From an uncultured beta proteobacterium (GTDB taxonomy: Bacteria > Pseudomonadota > Gammaproteobacteria > Burkholderiales > Rhodocyclaceae): a stretch of DNA of 16,725 bases. Within the stretch, counting starts at the first letter, position 1; the number at the start of each line of letters is the position of its first letter. Below the pieces are notes generated by a model that saw nothing but the letters and a program-made list of their open reading frames with translations, did no database searches and was not told where the DNA came from. The translations under genes and the position numbers were made by a program. The stretch is from assembly GCA_903910495.1 (NCBI GenBank), contig CAIVZW010000120.1, positions 1 through 16,725 on the forward strand. Reading direction: 5' to 3'. Shown one piece after another: positions 1-7,481 of the stretch.

Positions 1-1
1 A

Positions 2-157
2 CACCGCCTCGCCCAAGCCCATGCCATCCTGTTGAGCGATCCGGTTCCAATGAAAACTCTCGCCACACGACTCGGTTATGCGCATGTCAATCATTTCAGC
101 TCCGCGTTCAAAAAGCGGTTTGGCTACCCGCCAGGAAGTGTTAAGCGGGGGCGGTAG
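2..157 (+). CDS. AraC-family transcriptional regulator, C-terminal end (partial)
   Basis: Only the last 51 residues are in the window; the gene begins to the left. They read as the second helix-turn-helix of an AraC/XylS DNA-binding domain: an alpha-helical HRLAQAHAILL segment, then VPMKTLATRLGYAHVNHFSSAFKKRFGYPPGS, which shows the family pattern of an LGY turn, a HFSSAFKKRFG recognition helix and the closing PxxxR-like tail. Proteins of this family bind promoter DNA as activators, usually through an N-terminal effector domain that is not visible here, so the effector cannot be named. It reads towards the gene-poor stretch that follows, and I see no terminator. It could be island cargo or chromosome, because the left junction of the island is not in the window. 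Confidence 0.85.
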   Translation, partial: HRLAQAHAILLSDPVPMKTLATRLGYAHVNHFSSAFKKRFGYPPGSVKRGR

Positions 158-305
158 GATGCCGTTGTGACGAGCGACTATTCAATAAATCCGTTGCCAT
201 TGCTCCATTGACACCCTGATTCTACGTGTCGTGTCGGTAGTGTACCCAGCAAAGCTGCAAAACCAATCATTTCAATAACACTGCAAAGTTAGTGAGAGTT
301 TTCTG

Positions 306-551
306 ATGAATACGCCCCGGCGGCCCTTGAGTGCTGAGTGGCTGGTTATCTCCGCACAACGGGCGTCCTTCGTATGTGGCCTTAGTGGCCGGATTGGCCG
401 AGTAGTTCTCATTCAGCCCCTATTCAGTGCGACCGCTACAAGTCAAAAACCTGCCGCTGAACCACTGACACGACGAATTCCTCTTGTGGATATGGGGTGG
501 CACTCTGAGCAGGTCATCGTGATTGACGATGGATCAGTGCGCGTAGGCTGA
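306..551 (+). CDS. Possible small hypothetical protein, doubtful
   Basis: An 81-residue frame opens with ATG at 306, preceded by a weak purine-rich GAGAG about eight bases upstream. I recognise no domain in the product. It contains a mildly hydrophobic middle and a polar C-terminus ending in a VIVIDDGS segment, with no signal peptide or cysteine motif. A minus-strand frame overlaps it, and the surrounding stretch looks non-coding, so this may be chance or a decayed gene. It is listed only because nothing else fills the gap. Confidence 0.15.
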   Translation: MNTPRRPLSAEWLVISAQRASFVCGLSGRIGRVVLIQPLFSATATSQKPAAEPLTRRIPLVDMGWHSEQVIVIDDGSVRVG

Positions 552-562
552 AGCCGGACAAA

Positions 563-592
563 TTGATTCCGTGAGTTCGATACGGAATTCAA
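563..592. repeat. Interrupted inverted repeat
   Basis: TTGATTCCGT at 563-572 is complementary to ACGGAATTCAA at 582-592 apart from one bulged base, leaving a nine-base loop. No T-run follows on either strand, so it is not an obvious terminator. It could be an operator or a structural leftover. Confidence 0.35.
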
Positions 593-800
593 ACGTGGCC
601 GTCTTGGCGCAAAACATGAGTGTTTAATTTTGTACTCGGCTGATTTGCTGTAAAGTCCAACATAGTCCAAATAGATATTGCCATTTAACCTGAGAAGCGA
701 AGGTATGGTTCAGCGCCATGTAATTATTTGTTCTTCCGGCAAATGCTGAAATGCCTTGCCCGCCCTGTATTTTCCTCATGATCCAATCCGACCATACGCC

Positions 801-2750
801 ATGAATACTAATTACGAGTCGTTTCTTCGTGTTACGGAGGACGGCCACATCTGGTGGCCACTGGAAGACGCCATTCGTCTTGGTGCAGGTTATCGGCTCT
901 ATTCCGACGACAACCTGACATTGGAGCCAGAGCTACGCGCCACCAACAATCGTGCCCGGACGAACGAACGGACCTTGATCGGTGCTTTCAGTGATGATCG
1001 GTTGGCGATAGAGCGACCGAAGACTTTTGAGCGAGATGGTTTTCGTTACGTCGAAGCCGGAGGGTTTTTAGACTGGCTTTCGCAATACATCACGCAGACA
1101 AAAGCAAAAATAACATTCCCAAAAGAGCTTGCAAGCGGAGTCCGAAATTCCAAAGCCTTGGCGGCGGCATCACAAACGTCAATTACCAGCCAAGAGTTTC
1201 AGAGCCTGACACTCCCGCTGGAGGACTGGTTTGATCGGGAGCGAAACGACTTGCCCGAAGCGCTGCGGAAACGCGTGGAATTTGAGTTTTTCCCTGTGCC
1301 TTGGGATGACTTATCCGCTGCTCAGCGGCAGAGCGCGGCGCTTCAACTGGACTATCAAAACGACCCGGCAACAGAGCTGGAGCGAAGGAAGTGGTGGGAT
1401 TATCTTGGGCAAAAGAATGACTTTGAAAGGGAGATATTGCATTGGGAGTCTGTCTCCTGCCCGACGGCTGGAGAACTGGCTCTGAAGGAAGACCGCCTGA
1501 CTCAAATGCGGAAAGAACTTGCTCTCATGAATCAGCAGTATCAATTAGCCAGGGGCGACTATTATCCTGAACGAAAGAGTCTCGATGCGGGAAAGGAGCC
1601 AGCACCAAAAATTGACTACATCGCTTTTCCGAAAGCCATGAAGATTTTGACCGATCGCTTGGGGGCAACGACGGAAGAACTGGCAGCATGGATTTTCATA
1701 GGGCCAGACACAGGCGGCATCGCGGCCTATAGAAACGCCAACGAACAGAACCCGGCCCCCAGGTTTTTCTTCAACTACACCATGGGTACGGACCATCTGC
1801 CTCCGCTGATGGCCTGTTGGTTTCGGAAGGAAGACATTACACACTTTGAGCCAACCGACCGCTATATCACCGGCGAGGCGCTGATCGAACGCTGGAGCAA
1901 GCAGCCCGACCTTCACACCGAAGCCTTCATTCGCGCAAAGATTGATGAATCACGCCTGTCGGATATTCGCCTGACTTTTGAGGGTACGCAGAAATACTTC
2001 AGCGACACGATTTTCCCGCCGCTGTCGGCTGGGCTGTTCGTACTGTCTAAAGTGGAACAAATCGAGGCAGAGGATTTTGGCGTCGATGAGATTCGTAATG
2101 CCGTCCCCAGCGATAGCTCTCTGGAAAATGTTGACCCCGCCAAACCAATTGTTGTGGTCAGTTCTCAGAATCAATGTGCGGTGTTCATTGCTATGACTGA
2201 ACTTAAGGCCATTGAGATAACTATCGCTTTCGTGGGGGACAAGAGCGAGCATGGTATTGGGGCAAACAACATGTTTGAAATCTCTGCCCGTGGAGAAACA
2301 AGACGAGTCGCAATAGCTGCGCTTGGCCTCGTGAACCGGCAGCGCGGGATATTGAACGGCGAAGGTCTCACCTTGCTTGGGATGGCGCGGAAGGAAAAAC
2401 TAACAACGGCTCGAAAGGGTGCTTCTGCAAAAATCAAACGACTGCGAGCGGTATTGCGAACGCATTTGGGGATATGTGGTGACCCTTTCACCAATCATCG
2501 GAAGATTGCGGGGTGGGAACCTGTGTTCAAAATTGAGGATAGGCGAGGTGCTGCAGACGATCGAGCCAAACGTGACGCAGAAGATTACCAAACTGCATCC
2601 TATGACCAAATGCCCGAACGCGGCGAAATGGATGACGATACCAACGAATTGAGTGACTCGTCCGAGTCGGCATTAACCTCGGCTGATGAATGGATGGAAA
2701 AAAGTGGGCACAATTGGCAGGAAAGTTCAGAGGCCGAGGATTTTGAGTGA
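801..2750 (+). CDS. Uncharacterised mobile-element-associated protein, 649 aa
   Basis: I do not recognise a named domain. The frame extends upstream to an ATG at 756 (664 residues), but the start at 801 gives a more natural N-terminus (MNTNYESFLRV). Neither start has a good Shine-Dalgarno sequence. The middle, roughly residues 175-265, is highly charged and likely helical or coiled-coil. It is followed by a region with the phrase GEALIERWSKQPDL and EAFIRAKIDESRLSD, which I loosely recall from uncharacterised proteins beside integrases and AlpA genes. A basic helical segment (AKIKRLRAVLRTHLGI, about residues 548-563) could touch nucleic acid. The tail from about 580 is strongly acidic, with many D, E and S. 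There is no signal peptide, membrane segment or nuclease or ATPase motif. It lies just upstream of the replication cassette, separated from it by the phased repeat region, so a role in element maintenance or host interaction is possible but unproven. Confidence 0.75.
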   Translation: MNTNYESFLRVTEDGHIWWPLEDAIRLGAGYRLYSDDNLTLEPELRATNNRARTNERTLIGAFSDDRLAIERPKTFERDGFRYVEAGGFLDWLSQYITQTKAKITFPKELASGVRNSKALAAASQTSITSQEFQSLTLPLEDWFDRERNDLPEALRKRVEFEFFPVPWDDLSAAQRQSAALQLDYQNDPATELERRKWWDYLGQKNDFEREILHWESVSCPTAGELALKEDRLTQMRKELALMNQQYQLARGDYYPERKSLDAGKEPAPKIDYIAFPKAMKILTDRLGATTEELAAWIFIGPDTGGIAAYRNANEQNPAPRFFFNYTMGTDHLPPLMACWFRKEDITHFEPTDRYITGEALIERWSKQPDLHTEAFIRAKIDESRLSDIRLTFEGTQKYFSDTIFPPLSAGLFVLSKVEQIEAEDFGVDEIRNAVPSDSSLENVDPAKPIVVVSSQNQCAVFIAMTELKAIEITIAFVGDKSEHGIGANNMFEISARGETRRVAIAALGLVNRQRGILNGEGLTLLGMARKEKLTTARKGASAKIKRLRAVLRTHLGICGDPFTNHRKIAGWEPVFKIEDRRGAADDRAKRDAEDYQTASYDQMPERGEMDDDTNELSDSSESALTSADEWMEKSGHNWQESSEAEDFE

Positions 2751-2761
2751 TCAATTGGTGT

Positions 2762-2817
2762 TTGTCGTGACAAGCCAGCGTTTGACATGACAAGCCAGCG
2801 TTTGACATGACAAACCA
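2762..2817 (+). repeat. 20-bp tandem repeats carrying a TTGnCATGnCAA-like dyad
   Basis: The unit TGACAAGCCAGCGTTTGACA occurs exactly at 2768-2787 and 2788-2807, and the start of a third, degraded copy follows from 2808. Read by symmetry, the array contains dyads at 2762-2773 (TTGTCGTGACAA, perfect around a two-base centre), 2782-2793 and 2802-2813 (both TTGACATGACAA). They repeat exactly every 20 bp, about two helical turns, so bound proteins would sit on one face of the DNA. The position directly ahead of the AlpA/primase cassette suits operators for a regulator, or iterons of a replication origin. Confidence 0.8.
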
Positions 2818-2861
2818 AAACGGGCGACCTCCGCGCCCAGCCTAGTCTTCGGAGTCGTGGC

Positions 2862-2873
2862 TTGGCATGTCAT
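2862..2873. promoter_or_regulatory. Fourth dyad site, in register with the tandem repeats
   Basis: TTGGCATGTCAT resembles the dyad of the repeats just upstream (TTGnCATGnCAA) with the last base changed. It starts exactly 60 bp after the 2802 copy, three repeat lengths on, so it stays in the same 20-bp register although the sequence between is unrelated. It lies about 50 bp before the AlpA-type start codon. A secondary operator for the same protein is the simplest reading. Confidence 0.45.
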
Positions 2874-2876
2874 GTG

Positions 2877-2909
2877 TAGGGTTGTGCGGCAACGTGCCAC
2901 ACAACTCTA
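2877..2909 (+). promoter_or_regulatory. Leader hairpin just before the alpA-like ribosome binding site
   Basis: TAGGGTTGTGCGGC (2877-2890) can pair with GCCACACAACTCTA (2896-2909) across a five-base loop, with one G-T pair and one mismatch. The stem ends one base before the Shine-Dalgarno AAGGAG (2911-2916), which stands five bases before the ATG at 2922. No T-run follows, so it is not a standard terminator. It could tune translation of the first cassette gene, stabilise the message, or serve as a protein or origin site at DNA level. Confidence 0.5.
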
Positions 2910-2921
2910 CAAGGAGCAGAT

Positions 2922-3215
2922 ATGTCCAACGCCAATACCTCTACCGACCGTCAGACTGCTAACACGTCCCCTGGTCAAATCACCATCCTACGAACCCCTA
3001 CTGTTTGCAAGCGGCGCGGCAGGTCACGCAGTTCACATTTCGCAGACATTAAAGCCGGGCTTTTTGTAAAACCGGTTTTGATCGGATTGCGAGCAACTGG
3101 CACGCCTGACAATGAAGTCGATGCGCTCATTGCCGCACGGATCGCCGGGAAGACCGACGATGAAATCCGCGCGCTGGTAGTGAAGCTTGAAGCGGACCGC
3201 AAGACAGCGTCTTAG
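2922..3215 (+). CDS. AlpA-family helix-turn-helix regulator
   Basis: This 97-residue protein matches the AlpA family of small phage and satellite regulators. After a polar N-terminus of about 19 residues comes ILRTPTVCKRRGRSRSS (helix-turn-helix region), then the hallmark IKAGLFVKPVLIGLRATG (residues 43-60) and the EVDALIAARIAG helix (65-76). The C-terminus adds a short charged helix. In P4-like and cryptic prophage elements such proteins switch on excision or replication genes. Here it is the first gene of a cassette, with a good AAGGAG Shine-Dalgarno sequence and a repeat-rich regulatory region upstream, so it probably controls that cassette and may bind the phased dyads. Family members usually read S-R-S-x-x-Y and G-W at positions where this one has SRSSHF and GTP, so it is a divergent member. 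Confidence 0.85.
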   Translation: MSNANTSTDRQTANTSPGQITILRTPTVCKRRGRSRSSHFADIKAGLFVKPVLIGLRATGTPDNEVDALIAARIAGKTDDEIRALVVKLEADRKTAS

Positions 3216-3220
3216 GGGCG

Positions 3221-5818
3221 ATGATGAACGCGCCCGAGACTGTTTCTCCACCCAGCCCGATGGAAACCGATAAAACCGGCGAAACCGATTTGGTCAGCAA
3301 CGGCGAGTTTTTGCACGCCGTGTTCGGCGACGATTTGGCTGACTTGCGCCCGGTTGTGGTTAGCTTTACGGGAAACCCATCGAGCGTGCCCGGCAAGGTC
3401 TGGTTCGGCAGATCGTGGCAGGGTGGTAACGATATGACCGCGAACTTGCCGTCCGACGCCAACAACTATTTCAGCCTGGCGGTATTCAAACCAGACGAGG
3501 CGGGGCAGTATCGGCGGCAGAAGGCGCGCTTTCACGCGCTACATGCTGTGATGCTTGATGACATCGGTGGCAAGGTGGCCATGGAGCGCGTGACACTGCC
3601 GCCAACCTGGCTGCTGGAGACCTCGCCGGGCAACCATCAAGCCGGCTATCTGCTGCGTGAGCCCTTGGTCGATGGACTCGCCGCCGACCGTATGATGAAT
3701 TCCATTGTTGCCGCCGGATTGTCCGACCCCGGTGCCAATGGGCCGCGTGCTCGTTTGGCTCGGCTGCCTGTGGCGGTGAATGGCAAGCACAAGCCGCCGT
3801 TTGCGTGCCGGATGGTGACATGGGCGCCCGATCTGCGCTATTCGGTCGAGGAACTAGTCGATGGTCTTCAGTTGGAGATGGCGCAGGCCGCGCGGCTCAA
3901 GCGGCTGAGTGCCCGAACGGAGCAAGAGCGTCCCGCTGATGGCGGCCCCGTGTGGATTCCGCGCCCCGACGAGAATGCCGTGCTGGTCGCGCTACGCAAC
4001 CGTGGCCTTTACAAGGCACCACTCGGTGAAAGCAAGCACGCCATCACCTGTCCTTGGGTGACAGAGCACACGGGGGCAGCGGACGGTGGCACAGCCTACT
4101 TTGAGCCCGACGATCTCTGGCCTATCGGTGGCTTCAAGTGTCTGCACGGCCACTGCGCCGAGCGGCATGTCCGCGATCTGTTGCGTCTCCTCGACATCGA
4201 GGTCAGTACGGCACGCATGAAGCCGACCATTCGCGTCATGGCCGGTGAAATGAACCGGGTGGTGGATGCCGCCGAGCGCGAACTGGCGCAGTCGCGCCGA
4301 CACTATCAACGTGGCGGGCTGATCGTGACCGTGGTGACAGACCCTGGCACTCGCGAAACACGCGTTCAGGATGTGTCGCCGCCGGCCCTCGTGCGCGCAC
4401 TAGCGGGTGCGGCAACGTGGGAACGCTTCGATGGCCGCTCTGATGATTGGGTACGTGCCGATCCGCCAGCGCGCCATGCCGCCGTGCTTTTCGATTCGAC
4501 CAGTTATCCGCATCTGCCTGTCTTGAACGGCTTGGCGCGCCAGCCGTATCTTCGATCCGACGGCAGCCTGATGACGGCAGCCGGGTATGACTCGGCCACC
4601 GGCATGTTCGGGGTGTTCGATGCGCGGGAATTTTCTGTCCCTGACAAGCCGACCCGAACTCAGGCCGAAGTCGCGCTGCTGCTGCTGAAAGATTTGCTGG
4701 TGGAGTTCAGTTTCGCCGCTGATTCTGATCTGGCCGCTGCCTTGGTAGCGATGCTCGCCGCTGCTATCCGGCCCAGCCTCGTCCACGCGCCAATGATCCA
4801 TGCACGTGCGCATATGATTAGCTCCGGCAAGTCTTATCTGTGCGAATTGATTACGGCCTTTGCCACCCCACAACGCGGCACGCCGACCACTTTTCCCGCC
4901 GACGACGAGGAATGCAGAAAACTGCTGCTCGCGGAATTGCTGCGTGCGCCGGCCGTGATCGAGTTCGACAACCTTACTGCCGATCTGCTGGCGCACAAGA
5001 GCCTTTGTACGGTACTGACCTCGGAATTCATGAGCGGACGTATCCTGGGTGTTTCCAAAACCGCCACCGTCAGCACCCGTGCTTTGTTCCTCTCCAGCGG
5101 GAATAACGTTGGGCCGGTACAGGACATGACACGGCGCTGCATCACCATTCGCCTCGACCCCGGCTGCGAGACGCCGGCAGCGCGCAGTTTCACACGACCC
5201 GAGCTGGTGCGCGATGTGTTACGCGAGCGAGGCCGCTATGTTTCGGCAGCCTTGACCATCGTGCGCGCATGGATTGTCAACGGCAGACCAAAGGCTATCT
5301 GCAAGGCGTTGGCGGGTTATGGCGATTGGTCTGACCTGTGCCGACAGCCGCTGTTGTGGCTTGGCTGCGCAGACCCGACCGTATCGGTGTTCGAGGCCAT
5401 GGCAGAAGACCCGGACCGTGAAACGCTGGCACGACTATTGACCTCGTGGTTCGCTGTATTCGGCAAGACTCCAGCCATGGTGCGCGATGCGGTCAAGCAG
5501 GCGATTACGTTCAATGATGAGAACGCCGAACTTCGTGAGGTGCTGCGCGACATTGCCGATGAGCGCGGGGAAATTAACCGTCGCAAGTTGGGCTGGTGGA
5601 TCAAGCGCCACGCCGGTCGTATCGTCGATGGCCGGCGTTTTGTCCGCGCCAGCGGCAACCGCTCGGCGGAAGCCTGGCAAGTGGAACTTATGGAATCGGT
5701 TTCGCCGCTTTCATCGGTTTCCGTTCTGGCAAGCGGGAAATGTGTCAGTGGCACCGCCGATAACGGGGAAGTCTATGCCCCCGTTAATCGCTGCGAAGAA
5801 CTAACGCGGCAGGGGTGA
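3221..5818 (+). CDS. Primase-helicase replication protein of the mobile element
   Basis: This 865-residue protein looks like a plasmid/satellite primase fused to a helicase. The N-terminal part (about 30-210) has the RepB/archaeo-eukaryotic primase style: NNYFSLAVF, an acidic pair in MLDDIGG (D113-D114) and SPGNHQAGYLL (135-144). A zinc-binding middle follows, with CPW (C277) and FKCLHGHC (C307, C312). The C-terminal part (about 480-700) is an ATPase of the D5/superfamily-3 type: SSGKSYL (G536-K537-S538) as Walker A, VIEFDN (579-584) as Walker B, FLSSGNN (623-629) as sensor 1, and the RR pair 638-639 as likely arginine finger. The first Walker A glycine is replaced by histidine (H531). It would open and prime the element's own origin. 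The Shine-Dalgarno AGGGG at 3214-3218 overlaps the previous stop and better suits the second ATG at 3224 (864 residues). Confidence 0.85.
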   Translation: MMNAPETVSPPSPMETDKTGETDLVSNGEFLHAVFGDDLADLRPVVVSFTGNPSSVPGKVWFGRSWQGGNDMTANLPSDANNYFSLAVFKPDEAGQYRRQKARFHALHAVMLDDIGGKVAMERVTLPPTWLLETSPGNHQAGYLLREPLVDGLAADRMMNSIVAAGLSDPGANGPRARLARLPVAVNGKHKPPFACRMVTWAPDLRYSVEELVDGLQLEMAQAARLKRLSARTEQERPADGGPVWIPRPDENAVLVALRNRGLYKAPLGESKHAITCPWVTEHTGAADGGTAYFEPDDLWPIGGFKCLHGHCAERHVRDLLRLLDIEVSTARMKPTIRVMAGEMNRVVDAAERELAQSRRHYQRGGLIVTVVTDPGTRETRVQDVSPPALVRALAGAATWERFDGRSDDWVRADPPARHAAVLFDSTSYPHLPVLNGLARQPYLRSDGSLMTAAGYDSATGMFGVFDAREFSVPDKPTRTQAEVALLLLKDLLVEFSFAADSDLAAALVAMLAAAIRPSLVHAPMIHARAHMISSGKSYLCELITAFATPQRGTPTTFPADDEECRKLLLAELLRAPAVIEFDNLTADLLAHKSLCTVLTSEFMSGRILGVSKTATVSTRALFLSSGNNVGPVQDMTRRCITIRLDPGCETPAARSFTRPELVRDVLRERGRYVSAALTIVRAWIVNGRPKAICKALAGYGDWSDLCRQPLLWLGCADPTVSVFEAMAEDPDRETLARLLTSWFAVFGKTPAMVRDAVKQAITFNDENAELREVLRDIADERGEINRRKLGWWIKRHAGRIVDGRRFVRASGNRSAEAWQVELMESVSPLSSVSVLASGKCVSGTADNGEVYAPVNRCEELTRQG

Positions 5819-5821
5819 TAT

Positions 5822-6292
5822 ATGAAAAAACGCCACCCTAACCATCGACTTGTCAAAATCCATCGCAGCTACAGTGTGGAAGAAGCTGCCATCTTGTTCG
5901 GTATTCACAAAAACACGGTGCGCGTCTGGGTCAAGGCGGGACTTCCAGTCAGCGATGACAAGCGCCCGATGTTGATTCTCGGTCATGACCTGGCCGCATT
6001 TCTTCAGGTACGCCGGGCAAAGAACAAGAAGACCTGCCAGCCTGGCGAAATCTATTGCGTTCGATGCCGGATACCGAAAGTGCCGGCGGGTGATATGGCT
6101 GACTATAAGCCCGTGACCGAGACCCTCGGCAGCCTGATTGGGATTTGTCCGGATTGCGAAGCCATGATGTACCGGCGCGTCAGTTTAACCAAGCTGGATC
6201 AGATTCGTGGGCATTTGGACATCACGATGCCGCAAGCACTGCAACACATAGTTGAGAGCAACCAACCCACCGTAAACAGTGACTTGAGATAG
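5822..6292 (+). CDS. Helix-turn-helix protein with C-terminal zinc ribbon
   Basis: This 156-residue protein starts three bases after the primase stop, with AGGGG at 5811-5815 as ribosome binding site. Residues 16-41 (YSVEEAAILFGIHKNTVRVWVKAGLP) form a MerR/excisionase-like helix-turn-helix, and the next stretch to about 65 resembles the wing and the start of a linker. Residues 72-112 hold cysteine pairs C79-x2-C82 and C109-x2-C112, which should bind one zinc ion as a ribbon; a further C72 lies nearby. The protein therefore probably binds DNA, as a regulator, an origin-binding partner of the primase, or a recombination directionality factor for the recombinase gene that follows 12 bases downstream. 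I cannot choose between these. The fused zinc ribbon is unusual for an excisionase. Confidence 0.75.
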   Translation: MKKRHPNHRLVKIHRSYSVEEAAILFGIHKNTVRVWVKAGLPVSDDKRPMLILGHDLAAFLQVRRAKNKKTCQPGEIYCVRCRIPKVPAGDMADYKPVTETLGSLIGICPDCEAMMYRRVSLTKLDQIRGHLDITMPQALQHIVESNQPTVNSDLR

Positions 6293-6304
6293 GAGCATCC
6301 AACA

Positions 6305-7417
6305 ATGACAAAGCACAACGCCAATAATGAACGAATCAAGCGGGAGTACTTCGCCTATTTGAAGGAAGCCAAGCGTCACAGCGAGTCGACTGTGGATGCT
6401 ACGGCGAAGGCGCTGAATCGTTTTGAGGTGTATACCAAGTACCGTGATTTCAAGGCGTTTCACTTCGAGCAGGCAATCGCGTTCAAGAAGCATCTTGCTG
6501 AACAGAAGGGCTGCCAGTCCGGAAAGAAGCTGAGCAAGGCGACCTTGCATTCGACCCTCACACAACTCAAACGTTTCTTTCTATGGCTCGCGGGGCAACC
6601 CGGCTACAAATCCCGGTTTCAGTATTCCGATGCCGATTATTTCAATCTGTCAGACAAGGATACGCGTGTCGCTACGGCGCAACGGGAACAAAAGGTGCCG
6701 ACTTTGGAGCAGATCAAGCACGTCATCACTGCGATGCCGGTCAGTACGGATATTGAGCGACGAAACCGCGCACTGATCGCCTTCACCCTGTTAACCGGAG
6801 CGCGGGACAGTGCCATTGCCTCAATGAAACTGAAACATGTCGATCTCGTCTCTGGCTGTGTCATTCAGGATGCGCGGGAGGTCAAGACCAAGTTCAGCAA
6901 AACCTTTACCACGTACTTCTTTCCGGTCGGGGATGAGATTCGCCAAATTCTGGTGGAGTGGGTCGTGTTTCTTCAGACCGAGAAACTCTGGGGCAACGAT
7001 GATCCGCTCTTTCCAACGACACGCATTTCCGTGGGGAAGTCTCAGCAATTTGAAGCGGTTGGATTGTCACGAGACCACTGGAGCACGGCTTCGCCCATTC
7101 GCACGATCTTTCGTGATGCCTTCAATAAAGCCGGCCTGCCATACTTCAACCCACACAGCTTCAGAAATACGCTTGTCCGTCTTGGTCAGGCGGTCTGCCA
7201 AACGCCAGAGGATTTTAAGGCGTGGAGCCAGAACCTCGGACATGAAAAGGTATTGACGACTTTTCTGAGTTACGGCCAGGTTGAGAGTCCTCGCCAAGGA
7301 GTGATCATTCGAGGTCTGGCAACGCCGCAACTCCCTATGCAGTCGAATGCTGTTGAAATTGCGAGGCTGGTAATACGCGAGATGCGCGATTCCAGCGTGG
7401 GAACGCTGGCCAATTGA
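6305..7417 (+). CDS. Tyrosine recombinase (site-specific integrase), second of the island
   Basis: This 370-residue protein has the two-domain plan of phage integrases. Residues 10-100 form a SAM-like core-binding domain (YLKEAKRHSESTVDATAKALNRFE...). Residues 131-330 form the catalytic domain, with R167 in TLLTGARDSA, a lysine near 195-199, H284-x2-R287 in HSFRNTL, H313 in NLGHEKV and the nucleophile Y323 in FLSYG. It therefore cuts and rejoins DNA through a phosphotyrosine link. AGGAG at 6291-6295 overlaps the stop of the zinc-ribbon gene, so it is the last gene of the cassette. It is not next to an attachment site visible here and is unrelated in layout to the P4-type integrase that faces it 64 bases away. 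It may serve an inner or older element, resolve multimers, or act at a distant site. Confidence 0.9.
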   Translation: MTKHNANNERIKREYFAYLKEAKRHSESTVDATAKALNRFEVYTKYRDFKAFHFEQAIAFKKHLAEQKGCQSGKKLSKATLHSTLTQLKRFFLWLAGQPGYKSRFQYSDADYFNLSDKDTRVATAQREQKVPTLEQIKHVITAMPVSTDIERRNRALIAFTLLTGARDSAIASMKLKHVDLVSGCVIQDAREVKTKFSKTFTTYFFPVGDEIRQILVEWVVFLQTEKLWGNDDPLFPTTRISVGKSQQFEAVGLSRDHWSTASPIRTIFRDAFNKAGLPYFNPHSFRNTLVRLGQAVCQTPEDFKAWSQNLGHEKVLTTFLSYGQVESPRQGVIIRGLATPQLPMQSNAVEIARLVIREMRDSSVGTLAN

Positions 7418-7481
7418 ATGGTAGGTACCAGTCAAGTTGAGCTAAAAAGCCATCTGCTTCCAGAAATGGAGAGGCAAACTG

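Larger units (their letters stand above)
158..800. other. Gene-poor stretch between the AraC end and the 649-residue gene
   Basis: This stretch of roughly 640 bases has no gene I can support well. It holds one weak 81-codon reading frame (306-551), an interrupted inverted repeat at 563-592, and a direct repeat AGTCCAA at 654-660 and 664-670. It is fairly rich in A and T near 620-680, where a promoter for the next gene might lie, but I cannot pick out a convincing -35/-10 pair. No tRNA, transposase remnant or tRNA-Ser 3'-end copy (the expected other attachment site) was seen. Confidence 0.5.

Noticed and set aside
2782..2807. TTGACA in the tandem repeats as a -35 promoter box
   Set aside because: No acceptable -10 is found 16-18 bases downstream of either copy (ACATGA and CGACCT at the 17-base distance), so the match to TTGACA is probably part of the dyad.
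2768..2817. Tandem 20-bp repeats as a possible CRISPR array
   Set aside because: The repeats are directly adjacent with no spacers, only two and a half copies exist, and no cas gene is present. A regulatory or origin repeat fits better.
4400..4996. 198-codon open frame on the minus strand
   Set aside because: It is antisense to the primase-helicase, GC-rich and without any motif.
7418..7481. A terminator between the two convergent recombinase genes
   Set aside because: Only a four- to five-base stem (TTCCA/TGGA) is visible and no T-run supports it.
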